NCBI GenBank assembly: GCA_019828595.1
Contig: JAHQRK010000086.1
Span: 1-31,267 of the forward strand
Source: Aphanomyces cochlioides
Taxonomy: Eukaryota; Oomycota; Saprolegniomycetes; Saprolegniales; Verrucalvaceae
DNA: 31,267 nt
Reading direction: 5' to 3'
Position numbers and translations under genes: made by a program. The number at the start of each line of letters is the position of its first letter. Positions within the stretch are counted from its first letter, which is position 1. The notes beneath the pieces were generated by a model. The model ran no database searches and was not told where the DNA came from. It saw only the letters and a program-made list of their open reading frames with translations. Of this stretch, positions 1 to 11,654 are shown in pieces.

Positions 1-510
1 TCCCTCGATATGAAGTCATCAAGACCCTTCTCCGCGCCAACGCCATGCAATATCTGTTTCGTCCGCAAGACCCAAGCCGACGTGTGTCTTCTGTCGTGTC
101 AATGAGACGTACGAGCACTCCTGTTCTCTTGTGGATATGGTCAATCTGTTTGGTATTTCTTCAAGGCGATCCAGCGACTGCTGAGTGTTCCTTTCCGTCC
201 ACGTGTCTGGAAATGTTCTACGAGACGCCCAAGCCGTCCGATGGATACTACATCCGTGGCTATCTGAAGATCTGGCCGATTGTCCAAGCCTGCGTGTATT
301 ATCAAATATGGCTCCAACGTGCCGATCGCACCTTTGACCGACCTCACAGCGAAGAGTCCGATGGAAGTTGCCATTCATGCTGCCTCTTTGATCAAGCTAC
401 ATCTACAACAGCTCCTGGTTGATTCCCTCTCAAGAAGGGATACACCAAGGTATTCAATGTGCTCAAGCATCTATCTTAGGACCACTGGTTACGTCAACAC
501 ATCATTCTGA
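1..510 (+). pseudogene. Unique flank with possible frame-broken coding remnant
   Basis: This is the only sizeable non-satellite DNA in the window. No intact gene is recognisable. The frame starting at position 1 reads from the left edge to a TGA at 508-510, broken by two internal TGA codons (103-105 and 265-267). Its last part, 268-507, is 80 codons with no stop and includes stretches such as ACIIKYGSNV and KSPMEVAIHA. A second frame, starting at ATG 45, is open for 125 codons to 422, with a hydrophobic stretch near residues 28-40 (VLLWIWSICLVFL). The start of frame 3 contains EVIKTLLRANA. These pieces look faintly like ankyrin-repeat helices, but no full repeat with the TPLH signature lies in one frame, so this is a weak impression. 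Alternatives are an intron-containing gene end, a decayed gene, or plain noncoding DNA. I cannot assign a function. Confidence 0.2.
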
Positions 511-667
511 CAGCGTCGTTTCATGAGTGAGCTAACGGCTCACTCACTTCATCTCCTGTTCAACGACCACTTTGCCATATTCTGTTTTCCAAGTTCTATT
601 TATACAGTACGAGGCAATTAGTAAGTCATTAGGGCCTTTGCTCAAGAAGGTTAATACAACTCATTTA
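511..667. other. Unique spacer between flank and satellite
   Basis: This is non-repetitive sequence with no convincing gene. It is visibly richer in A and T than the satellite, particularly 575-667. It contains the hairpin at 524-546 and ends abruptly where satellite homology begins (ACCAAGTGGAG at 668). I saw no target-site duplication, telomere repeat or transposon terminus at the junction. Confidence 0.6.
524..546. repeat. Perfect hairpin, 9-bp arms, 5-base loop
   Basis: TGAGTGAGC (524-532) and GCTCACTCA (538-546) are exact reverse complements separated by TAACG. The hairpin lies just after the last stop of the possible coding remnant and about 120 bases before the array. It has no T-tract directly after it, so it does not resemble a bacterial intrinsic terminator. 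Its role is unknown. Confidence 0.7.
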
Positions 668-3600
668 ACCAAGTGGAGAAAAAAGTGGCATCGAGATGCA
701 GTTTGTGTATGCTTGGGACTCTCGCGTGTTGATTTCGGACCAAGTTGGTGCTTGGTCGTCCACCACACGAGCATGACACCTTTCAAACATGCCAGACGTG
801 GCGAGTGGGTGTCTCGACGGGGTCGAGATGTGCATGTGGCACGTGTGTACCAAGTGGAGAAAAAGTGGCATCGAGATGCAGTTGTGGGGTATGCTTGGGA
901 CTCTCGCGTGTTGATTTCGGACCAAGTTGGTGCTTGGTCGTCCACCACACGAGCATGACACCTTTCAAACATGCCAGACGTGGCGAGTGGGTGTCTCGAT
1001 GGGGTCGAGATGTGCATGTGGCACGTGTGTACCAAGTGGAGAAAAAGTGGCATCGAGACGCAGTTTGTGGGGTATGCTTGGGACTCTCGCGTGTTGATTT
1101 CGGACCAAGTTGGTGCTTGGTCGTCCACCACACGAGCATGACACCTTTCAGAACATGCCAAGACGTGGCGAGTGGGTGTCTGATGGGGTCGAGATGTGCA
1201 TGTGGCACGTGTGTACCAAGTGGAGAAAAAAGTGGCATCGAGATGCAGTTTGTGGGGTATGCTTCGGGACTCTCGCGTGTTGATTTCGGACCAAGTTGGT
1301 GCTTGGTCGTCCACCACACGAGCATGACACCTTTCAAACATGCCAGACGTGGCGAGTGGGTGTCTCGATGGGGTCGAGATGTGCATGTGGCACGTGTGTA
1401 CCAAGTGGAGAAAAAGTGGCATCGAGATGCAGTTTGTGGGGTATGCTTGGGACTCTCGCGTGTTGATTTCGGGGACCAAGTTGGTGCTTGGTCGTCCACC
1501 ACACGAGCATGACACCTTTCAAACATGCCAGACGTGGCGAGTGGGTGTCTCGATGGGGTCGAGATGTGCATGTGGCACGTGTGTACCAAGTGGAGAAAAG
1601 TGGCATCGAGATGCAGTTTGTGGGGTATGCTGGGACTCTCGCGTGTTGATTTCGGACCAAGTTGGTGCTTGGTCGTCCACCACACGAGCATGACACCTTT
1701 CAAACATGCCAGACGTGGCGAGTGGGTGTCTCGATGGGGTCGAGATGTGCATGTGGCACGTGTGTACCAAGTGGAAAAAGTGGCATCGAGATGCAGTTTG
1801 TGGGTATGTTGGACTCTCGCGTGTTGATTTCGGACCAAGTTGGTGCTTGGTCGTCCACCACACGAGCATGACACCTTTCAAACATGCCAGACGTGGCGAG
1901 TGGGTGTCTCGATGGGGTCGAGATGTGCATGTGGCACGTGTGTACCAAGTGGAGAAAAGTGGCATCGAGATGCAGTTTGTGGGGTATGCTTGGTTACTCT
2001 CCGCGTTGATTTCGGACCAAGTTGGTGCTTGGTCGTCCACCACACGAGCATGACACCTTTCAAACATGCCAGACGTGGCGAGTGGGTGTCTCGATGGGGT
2101 CGAGATGTGCATGTGGCACGTGTGTACCAAGTGGAGAAAAAGTGGCATCCGAGATGCAGTTTGTGGGGTATGCTTGGGACTCTCGCGTGTTGATTTCGGG
2201 GACCAAGTTGGTGCTTGGTCGTCCACCACACGAGCATGACACCTTTCAAAAACATGCCAGACGTGGCAAGTGGGTGTCTCGATGGGGTCGAGATGTGCAT
2301 GTGGCACGTGTGTACCAAGTGAAAAAAGTGGCATCGAGATGCAGTTTGTGGGTATGCTGGGACTCTCGCGTGTTGATTTCGGACCAAGTTGGTGCTTGGT
2401 CGTCCACCACACGAGCATGACACCTTTCAAACATGCCAGACGTGGCGAGTGGGTGTCTCGATGGGGTCGAGATGTGCATGTGGCACGTGTGTACCAAGTG
2501 GAAAAAAGTGGCATCGAGATGCAGTTTGTGGGGTATGCTTGGGACTCTCGCGTGTTGATTTGGGACCAAGTTGGTGCTTGGTCGTCCACCACACGAGCAT
2601 GACACCTTCGAAACATGCCAGACGTGGCGAGTGGGCGTCTCGATGGGGTCGAGATGTGCATGTGGCACGTGTGTACCAAGTGGAGAAAAAAGTGGCATCG
2701 AGATGCAGTTTGTGGGGTATGCTTGGGACTCTCGCGTGTTGATTTCGGACCAAGTTGGTGCTTGGTCGTCCACCACACGAGCATGACACCTTTCAAACAT
2801 GCCAGACGTGGCGAGTGGGTGTCTCGATGGGGTCGAGATGTGCATGTGGCACGTGTGTACCAAGTGGAGAAAAAGTGGCATTGGAGATGCAGTTTGTGGG
2901 GTATGTTGGGACTCTCGCGTGTTGATTTCGGACCAAGTTGGTGCTTGGTCGTCCACCACACGAGCATGACACCTTTCAAACATGCCAGACGTGGCAAGTG
3001 GGTGTCTCGATGGGGTCGAGATGTGCATGTGGCACGTGTGTCCAAGTGAAAAAGTGGCATGGATGCAGTTTGTGGGGTATGCTTGGGGGACTTTCGCGTG
3101 TTGATTTCGGACCAAGTTGGTGCTTGGTCGTCCACCACACGAGCATGACACCTTCAAACATGCCAGACGTGGCGAGTGGGTGTCTCGATGGGTTGACGAT
3201 GTGCATGTGGCACGTGTGTACCAAGTGGAGAAAAGTGGCATCGAGATGCAGTTTGTGGGGTATGCTTGGGACTCTCGCGTGTTGATTTTGGACCAAGTTG
3301 GTGCTTGGTCGTCCACCACACGAGCATGACACCTTTCAAACATGCCAGACGTGGCGAGTGGGTGTCTCGATGGGGTCGAGATGTGCATGTGGCACGTGTG
3401 TACCAAGTGAAAAAAGTGGCATCGAGATGCAGTTTGTGGGGTATGCTTGGGACTCTCGCGTGTTGATTTCGGACCAAGTTGGTCTTGGTCGTCCACCACA
3501 CGAGCATGACACCTTTCAAACATGCCAGACGTGGCGAGTGGGTGTCTCGATGGGGTCGACATGTGCGTGTGGCACGTGTGTACCAAGTGGAGAAAAAGTG

Positions 3601-6600
3601 GCATCGAGATGCAGTTTGTGGGTATGTTGTGGACTCTCGCGTGTTGATTTCGGACCAAGTTGGTGCTTGGTCGTCCACCACACGAGCATGACACCTTTCA
3701 GAACATGCCAGACGTGGCGAGTGGGTGTCTCGATGGGGTCGAGATGTGCATGTGGCACGTGTGTACCAAGTGGAGAAAAAGTGGCATCGAGATGCAGTTT
3801 GTGGGGTATGCTTGGGACTCTCGCGTGTTGATTTCGGACCAAGTTAAACCTTGGTCGTCCGCCACACGAGCATGACACCTTTCAAACATGCCAGACGTGG
3901 CGAGTGGGTGTCTCGATGGGGTCGAGATGTGCATGTGGCACGTGTGTACCAAGTGGAGAAAAGTGGCATCGAGATGCAGTTTGTGGGTATGCTTGGGACT
4001 CTCGCGTGTTGATTTCGGACCAAGTTGGTGCTTGGTCGTCCACCACACGAGCATGACACCTTTCAAACATGCCAGACGTGGCGAGTGGGTGTCTCGATGG
4101 GGTCGAGATGTGCATGTGGCACGTGTGTACCAAGTGGAGAAAAGTGGCATCGAGATGCAGTTTGTGGGTATGCTTGGGACTCTCGCGTGTTGATTTCGGA
4201 CCAAGTTGGTGCTTGGTCGTCCACCACACGAGCGTGACACCTTTCAAACATGCCAGACGTGGCGAGTGGGTGTCTCGATGGGGTGGAGATGTGCATGTGG
4301 CACGTGTGTACCAAGTGGAGAAAAAGTGGCATCGAGATGCAGTTTGTGTGGGTATGTTTGGGGACTCTCGCGTGTTGATTTCGGACCAAGTTGGTGCTTG
4401 GTCGTCCACACGAGCATGACACCTTTCAAACATGCCAGACGTGGCGAGTGGGTGTCTCGATGGGGTCGAGATGTGCATGTGGCACGTGTGTACCAAGTGG
4501 AGAAAAAGTGGCATCGAGATGCAGTTTGTGGGTATGCTTGGGACTCTCGCGTGTTGATTTCGGACCAAGTTGGTGCTTGGTCGTCCACCACACGAGCATG
4601 ACACCTTTCAAACATGCCAGACGTGGCGAGTGGGTGTCTCGATGGGGTCGAGATGTGCATGTGGCACGTGTGTTACCAAGTGGAGAAAAAGTGGCATCGA
4701 GATGCAGTTTGTGGGGTATGCTTGGGACTCTCGCGTGTTGATTTCGGACCAAGTTGGTGCTTGGTCGTCCACCACACGAGCATGACACCTTTCAAACATG
4801 CCAGACGTGGCGAGTGGGTGTCTCGATGGGGTCGAGATGTGCATGTGGCACGTGTGTACCAAGTGGAGAAGTGGCATCGAGATGCAGTTTGTGGGGTATG
4901 CTTGGGACTCTCGCGTGTTGATTTCGGACCAAGTTGGTGCTTGGTCGTCCACCACACGAGCATGACACCTTTAAACATGCCAGACGTGGCGAGTGGGTGT
5001 CTCGATGGGGTCGAGATGTGCATGTGGCACGTGTGTACCAAGTGGAGAAAAAGTGGCATCGAGATGCAGTTTGTGGGGTATGCTTGGGACTCTCGCGTGT
5101 TGATTTCGGACCAAGTTGGTGCTTGGTCGTCCGCCACACGAGCATGACACCTTTCAAACATGCCAGACGTGGCGAGTGGGTGTCTCGATGGGGTCGAGAT
5201 GTGCATGTGGCACGTGTGTACCAAGTGGAGAAAAAAGTGGCATCGAGATGCAGTTTGTGGGGTATCTTGGGACTCTCGCGTGTTGATTAGGGACCAAGTT
5301 GGTGCTTGGTCGTCCACCACACGAGCATGACACCTTTCAAACATGCCAGACGTGGCGAGTGGGTGTCTCGATGGGGTCGAGATGTGCATGTGGCACGTGT
5401 GTACCAAGTGGAGAAAAAAGTGGCATCGAGATGCAGTTTGTGGGTATGCTCGGGACTCTCGCATGTTGATTTCGGACCAAGTTGGTGCTTGGTCGTCCAC
5501 CACACGAGCATGACACCTTTCAAACATGCCAGACGTGGCGAGTGGGTGTCTCGATGGGGTCGAGATGTGCATGTGGCACGTGTGTACCAAGTGGAGAAAA
5601 AGTGGCATCGAGATGCAGTTTGTGGGGTACTGCTGGGACTCTCGCGTGTTGATTTCGGACCAAGTTGGTGCTTGGTCGTCCACCACACGAGCATGACACC
5701 TTTTCAAACATGCCAGACGTGGCGAGTGGGTGTCTCGATGGGGTCGAGATGTGCATGTGGCACGTGTGTACAAGTGAAGAAAAAGTGGCATCGAGATGCA
5801 GTTTGTGGGGTATGCTTGGGACTCTCGCGTGTTGATTTCAGGGGACCAAGTTGGTGCTTGGTCGTCCACCACACGAGCATGACACCTTTCAAACATGCAG
5901 GACGTGGCGAGTGGGTGTCTCGATGGGGTCGAGATGTGCATGTGGCACGTGTGTACCAAGTGGAGAAAAAGTGGCATCGAGATGCAGTTTGTGGGGTATG
6001 CTTGGGACTCTCGCGTGTTGATTTTCGGACCAAGTTGGTGCTTGGTCGTCCACCACACGAGCATGACACCTTTCAAACATGCCAGACGTGGCGAGTGGGT
6101 GTCTCGATGGGGTCGAGATGTGCATGTGGCACGTGTGTACCAAGTGGAGAAAAAGTGGCATCGAGATGCAGTTTGTGGGGTATGCTTGGGACTCTCGCGT
6201 GTTGATTTCGGACCAAGTTGGTGCTTGGTCGTCCACCACACGAGCATGACACCTTTCAAACATGCCAGACGTGGCGAGTGGGTGTCTCGATGGGGTCGAG
6301 ATGTGCATGTGGCACGTGTGTACCAAGTGGAGAAAAAGTGGCATCGAGATGCAGTTTGTGGGGGGTATGCTTAGGGACTCTCGCGTGTTGATTTCGGGAC
6401 CAAGTTGGTGCTTGGTCGTCCACCACACGAGCATGACACCTTTCAAACATGCCAGACGTGGCGAGTGGGTGTCTCGATGGGGTCGAGATGTGCATGTGGC
6501 ACGTGTGTACCAAGTGGAGAAAAAGTGGCATCGAGATGCAGTTTGTGGGGTATGCTTGGGACTCTCGCGTGTTGATTTCGGACCAAGTTGGTGCTTGGTC

Positions 6601-6950
6601 ATCCACCACACGAGCATGACACCTTTCAAACATGCCAGACGTGGCGAGTGGGTGTCTCGATGGGGTCGAGATGTGCATGTGGCACGTGTGTACCAAGTGA
6701 AAAAGTGGCATCGAGATGCAGTTTGTGGGGTATGCTTGGGACTCTCGCGTGTTGATTTCGGACCAAGTTGGTGCTTGGTCGTCCACCACACGAGCATGAC
6801 ACCTTTCAAACATGCCAGACGTGGCGAGTGGGTGTCTCGATGGGGTCGAGATGTGCATGTGGCACGTGTGTACCAAGTGAAAAAAGTGGCATCGAGATGC
6901 AGTTTGTGGGGTATGCTTCGAAACTCTCGCATGTTGATTTCGGACCAAGT
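668..6950 (+). repeat. Left edge of array, diverged units
   Basis: Most units here carry one or more differences from the reference monomer, mainly 1-3 base indels. Examples are a missing GGG near 705, extra bases in TTCAGAACATGCCAAGACG near 1150, GGGG for GG near 1471, a short unit with several deletions near 3040-3062, and TTAAACC near 3845. The first unit is incomplete at its left end, starting at ACCAAG (668) and about 177 bp long. Many changes fall in the A5 tract and the GTGGGGTATGCTTGGG stretch. Clean units become common after about 6950. The gradient fits both real edge decay and lower consensus quality next to unique DNA. Confidence 0.8.
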
Positions 6951-8526
6951 TGGTGCTTGGTCGTCCACCACACGAGCATGACACCTTTCAAACATGCCAG
7001 ACGTGGCGAGTGGGTGTCTCGATGGGGTCGAGATGTGCATGTGGCACGTGTGTACCAAGTGGAGAAAAAGTGGCATCGAGATGCAGTTTGTGGGGTATGC
7101 TTGGGACTCTCGCGTGTTGATTTCGGACCAAGTTGGTGCTTGGTCGTCCACCACACGAGCATGACACCTTTCAAACATGCCAGACGTGGCGAGTGGGTGT
7201 CTCGATGGGGTCGAGATGTGCATGTGGCACGTGTGTACCAAGTGGAGAAAAAGTGGCATCGAGATGCAGTTTGTGGGGTATGCTTGGGACTCTCGCGTGT
7301 TGATTTCGGACCAAGTTGGTGCTTGGTCGTCCACCACACGAGCATGACACCTTTCAAACATGCCAGACGTGGCGAGTGGGTGTCTCGATGGGGTCAAGAT
7401 GTGCATGTGGCACGTGTGTACCAAGTGGAGAAAAAGTGGCATCGAGATGCAGTTTGTGGGGTATGCTTGGGACTCTCGCGTGTTGATTTCGGACCAAGTT
7501 GGTGCTTGGTCGTCCACCACACGAGCATGACACCTTTCAAACATGCCAGACGTGGCGAGTGGGTGTCTCGATGGGGTCGAGATGTGCATGTGGCACGTGT
7601 GTACCAAGTGGAGAAAAAGTGGCATCGAGATGCAGTTTGTGGGGTATGCTTGGGACTCTCGCGTGTTGATTTCGGACCAAGTTGGTGCTTGGTCGTCCAC
7701 CACACGAGCATGACACCTTTCAAACATGCCAGACGTGGCGAGTGGGTGTCTCGATGGGGTCGAGATGCATGTGGCACGTGTGTACCAAGTGGAGAAAAAG
7801 TGGCATCGAGATGCAGTTTGTGGGGTATGCTTGGGACTCTCGCGTGTTGATTTCGGACCAAGTTGGTGCTTGGTCGTCCACCACACGAGCATGACACCTT
7901 TCAAACATGCCAGACGTGGCGAGTGGGTGTCTCGATGGGGTCGAGATGTGCATGTGGCACGTGTGTACCAAGTGGAGAAAAAGTGGCATCGAGATGCAGT
8001 TTGTGGGGTATGTTGGGACTCTCGCGTGTTGATTTCGGACCAAGTTGGTGCTTGGTCGTCCACCACACGAGCATGACACCTTTCAAACATGCCAGACGTG
8101 GCGAGTGGGTGTCTCGATGGGGTCGAGATGTGCATGTGGCACGTGTGTACCAAGTGAGAAAAAGTGGCATCGAGATGCAGTTTGTGGGGTATGCTTGGGA
8201 CTCTCGCGTGTTGATTTCGGACCAAGTTGGTGCTTGGTCGTCCACCACACGAGCATGACACCTTTCAAACATGCCAGACGTGGCGAGTGGGTGTCTCGAT
8301 GGGGTCGAGATGTGCATGTGGCACGTGTGTACCAAGTGGAAAAAAGTGGCATCGAGATGCAGTTTGTGGGGTATGTTGGGACTCTCGCGTGTTGATTTCG
8401 GACCAAGTTGGTGCTTGGTCGTCACCCACACGAGCATGACACCTTTCAAACATGCCAGACGTGGCGAGTGGGTGTCTCGATGGGGTCGAGATGTGCATGT
8501 GGCACGTGTGTACCAAGTGGAGAAAT

Positions 8527-8566
8527 CGAGATGTGCATGTGGCACGTGTGTACCAAGTGGAGAAAA
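8527..8566 (+). repeat. 40-bp partial duplication inside one unit
   Basis: After CCAAGTGGAGAAA the sequence jumps back to TCGAGATGTGCATG and repeats through GTGTACCAAGTGGAGAAA before continuing normally. The duplicated piece is 40 bp, making an unusually long unit. The new junction is GAAA|TCGAGATG. TCGAGATG normally occurs twice per monomer, so misaligned recombination or slippage between related segments is a plausible cause. Confidence 0.85.
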
Positions 8567-11546
8567 AGTGGCATCGAGATGCAGTTTGTGGGGTATGCTT
8601 GGGACTCTCGCGTGTTGATTTCGGACCAAGTTGGTGCTTGGTCGTCCACCACACGAGCATGACACCTTTCAAACATGCCAGACGTGGCGAGTGGGTGTCT
8701 CGATGGGGTCGAGATGTGCATGTGGCACGTGTGTACCAAGTGGAGAAAAAGTGGCATCGAGATGCAGTTTGTGGGGTATGCTTGGGACTCTCGCGTGTTG
8801 ATTTCGGACCAAGTTGGTGCTTGGTCGTCCACCACACGAGCATGACACCTTTCAAACATGCCAGACGTGGCGAGTGGGTGTCTCGATGGGGTCGAGATGT
8901 GCATGTGGCACGTGTGTACCAAGTGGAGAAAAGTGGCATCGAGATGCAGTTTGTGGGGTATGCTTGGGACTCTCGCGTGTTGATTTCGGACCAAGTTGGT
9001 GCTTGGTCGTCCACCACACGAGCATGACACCTTTCAAACATGCCAGACGTGGCGAGTGGGTGTCTCGATGGGGTCGAGATGTGCATGTGGCACGTGTGTA
9101 CCAAGTGGAGAAAAAGTGGCATCGAGATGCAGTTTGTGGGGTATGCTTGGGACTCTCGCGTGTTGATTTCGGACCAAGTTGGTGCTTGGTCGTCCACCAC
9201 ACGAGCATGACACCTTTCAAACATGCCAGACGTGGCGAGTGGGTGTCTCGATGGGGTCGAGATGTGCATGTGGCACGTGTGTACCAAGTGGAGAAAAAGT
9301 GGCATCGAGATGCAGTTTGTGGGGTATGCTTGGGACTCTCGCGTGTTGATTTCGGACCAAGTTGGTGCTTGGTCGTCCACCACACGAGCATGACACCTTT
9401 CAAACATGCCAGACGTGGCGAGTGGGTGTCTCGATGGGGTCGAGATGTGCATGTGGCACGTGTGTACCAAGTGGAGAAAAAGTGGCATCGAGATGCAGTT
9501 TGTGGGGTATGCTTGGGACTCTCGCGTGTTGATTTCGGACCAAGTTGGTGCTTGGTCGTCCACCACACGAGCATGACACCTTTCAAACATGCCAGACGTG
9601 GCGAGTGGGTGTCTCGATGGGGTCGAGATGTGCATGTGGCACGTGTGTACCAAGTGGAGAAAAAGTGGCATCGAGATGCAGTTTGTGGGGTATGCTTGGG
9701 ACTCTCGCGTGTTGATTTCGGACCAAGTTGGTGCTTGGTCGTCCACCACACGAGCATGACACCTTTCAAACATGCCAGACGTGGCGAGTGGGTGTCTCGA
9801 TGGGGTCGAGATGTGCATGTGGCACGTGTGTACCAAGTGGAGAAAAAGTGGCATCGAGATGCAGTTTGTGGGGTATGCTTGGGACTCTCGCGTGTTGATT
9901 TCGGACCAAGTTGGTGCTTGGTCGTCCACCACGAGCATGACACCTTTCAAACATGCCAGACGTGGCGAGTGGGTGTCTCGATGGGGTCGAGATGTGCATG
10001 TGGCACGTGTGTACCAAGTGGAGAAAAAGTGGCATCGAGATGCAGTTTGTGGGGTATGCTTGGGACTCTCGCGTGTTGATTTCGGACCAAGTTGGTGCTT
10101 GGTCGTCCACCACACGAGCATGACACCTTTCAAACATGCCAGACGTGGCGAGTGGGTGTCTCGATGGGGTCGAGATGTGCATGTGGCACGTGTGTACCAA
10201 GTGGAGAAAAAGTGGCATCGAGATGCAGTTTGTGGGGTATGCTTGGGACTCTCGCGTGTTGATTTCGGACCAAGTTGGTGCTTGGTCGTCCACCACACGA
10301 GCATGACACCTTTCAAACATGCCAGACGTGGCGAGTGGGTGTCTCGATGGGGTCGAGATGTGCATGTGGCACGTGTGTACCAAGTGGAGAAAAAGTGGCA
10401 TCGAGATGCAGTTTGTGGGGTATGCTTGGGACTCTCGCGTGTTGATTTCGGACCAAGTTGGTGCTTGGTCGTCCACCACACGAGCATGACACCTTTCAAA
10501 CATGCCAGACGTGGCGAGTGGGTGTCTCGATGGGGTCGAGATGTGCATGTGGCACGTGTGTACCAAGTGGAGAAAAGTGGCATCGAGATGCAGTTTGTGG
10601 GGTATGCTTGGGACTCTCGCGTGTTGATTTCGGACCAAGTTGGTGCTTGGTCGTCCACCACACGAGCATGACACCTTTCAAACATGCCAGACGTGGCGAG
10701 TGGGTGTCTCGATGGGGTCGAGATGTGCATGTGGCACGTGTGTACCAAGTGGAGAAAAAGTGGCATCGAGATGCAGTTTGTGGGGTATGCTTGGGACTCT
10801 CGCGTGTTGATTTCGGACCAAGTTGGTGCTTGGTCGTCCACCACACGAGCATGACACCTTTCAAACATGCCAGACGTGGCGAGTGGGTGTCTCGATGGGG
10901 TCGAGATGTGCATGTGGCACGTGTGTACCAAGTGGAGAAAAAGTGGCATCGAGATGCAGTTTGTGGGGTATGCTTGGGACTCTCGCGTGTTGATTTCGGA
11001 CCAAGTTGGTGCTTGGTCGTCCACCACACGAGCATGACACCTTTCAAACATGCCAGACGTGGCGAGTGGGTGTCTCGATGGGGTCGAGATGTGCATGTGG
11101 CACGTGTGTACCAAGTGGAAAAAAGTGGCATCGAGATGCAGTTTGTGGGGTATGCTTGGGACTCTCGCGTGTTGATTTCGGACCAAGTTGGTGCTTGGTC
11201 GTCCACCACACGAGCATGACACCTTTCAAACATGCCAGACGTGGCGAGTGGGTGTCTCGATGGGGTCGAGATGTGCATGTGGCACGTGTGTACCAAGTGG
11301 AGAAAAAGTGGCATCGAGATGCAGTTTGTGGGGTATGCTTGGGACTCTCGCGTGTTGATTTCGGACCAAGTTGGTGCTTGGTCGTCCACCACACGAGCAT
11401 GACACCTTTCAAACATGCCAGACGTGGCGAGTGGGTGTCTCGATGGGGTCGAGATGTGCATGTGGCACGTGTGTACCAAGTGGAGAAAAAGTGGCATCGA
11501 GATGCAGTTTGTGGGGTATGCTTGGGACTCTCGCGTGTTGATTTCG

Positions 11547-11566
11547 GACCAAGTTGGTGCTTGGTC
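11547..11566. repeat. Dyad 1 of the monomer (7-bp arms, 6-base spacer)
   Basis: GACCAAG and CTTGGTC are exact reverse complements around TTGGTG. This dyad is kept in nearly every unit, including most edge units; one exception is near 3840, where TTGGTGC is replaced by TTAAACC. It could be a protein-binding site or a small cruciform. No binding protein is implied by the sequence. Confidence 0.6.
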
Positions 11567-11620
11567 GTCCACCACACGAGCATGACACCTTTCAAACATG
11601 CCAGACGTGGCGAGTGGGTG

Positions 11621-11637
11621 TCTCGATGGGGTCGAGA
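11621..11637. repeat. Dyad 2 of the monomer (6-bp arms, 5-base spacer)
   Basis: TCTCGA and TCGAGA are exact reverse complements around TGGGG. It lies 54 bases after dyad 1 and about a dozen bases before the CACGTG palindrome. It is altered in a few edge units (near 3190 and 4280) and in the truncated unit near 17850. Confidence 0.6.
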
Positions 11638-11648
11638 TGTGCATGTGG

Positions 11649-11654
11649 CACGTG
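11649..11654. promoter_or_regulatory. CACGTG palindrome, one per monomer
   Basis: CACGTG spans the chosen unit boundary and recurs every 183 bp. This hexamer is the core bound by many basic helix-loop-helix proteins (E-box, G-box), and in budding yeast by Cbf1 at centromere element CDEI. A six-base match is expected by chance often enough that binding here is only a possibility; its regular repetition is what makes it notable. Confidence 0.3.

Larger units (their letters stand above)
11471..11653 (+). repeat. Reference monomer of the satellite
   Basis: This is a representative consensus unit inside the longest uniform run, defined here from GTGTACCAAG to the base before the next GTGTACCAAG; the phase is arbitrary. 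By hand count it has 62 G, 37 C and 11 CpG, about 54% GC. Landmarks in order are the A5 tract in GGAGAAAAAG, GTGGCATCGAGATGCAG, GTGGGGTATGCTTGGG, the dyad GACCAAG/CTTGGTC, CACACGAGCATGACACC, the dyad TCTCGA/TCGAGA, and GCATGTGGCACGT. The 8-mer TCGAGATG occurs twice per unit. GTAC occurs once per unit, so RsaI should cut the array into a 183-bp ladder. Confidence 0.95.

Noticed and set aside
19..378. Minus-strand open frame of 119 codons in the flank
   Set aside because: It overlaps the plus-strand candidates and shows no recognisable motif. Nothing favours it over chance.
524..546. Rho-independent terminator
   Set aside because: There is a perfect hairpin but no T-tract after it, and the setting looks eukaryotic.
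11508..11534. G-quadruplex in GTGGGGTATGCTTGGG
   Set aside because: There are only two close G-runs of three or more, with no further runs at suitable spacing.
11471..11653. CENP-B box in the monomer
   Set aside because: TTTCGGACCAAGTTGG has a TTCG but does not match the CENP-B core positions.
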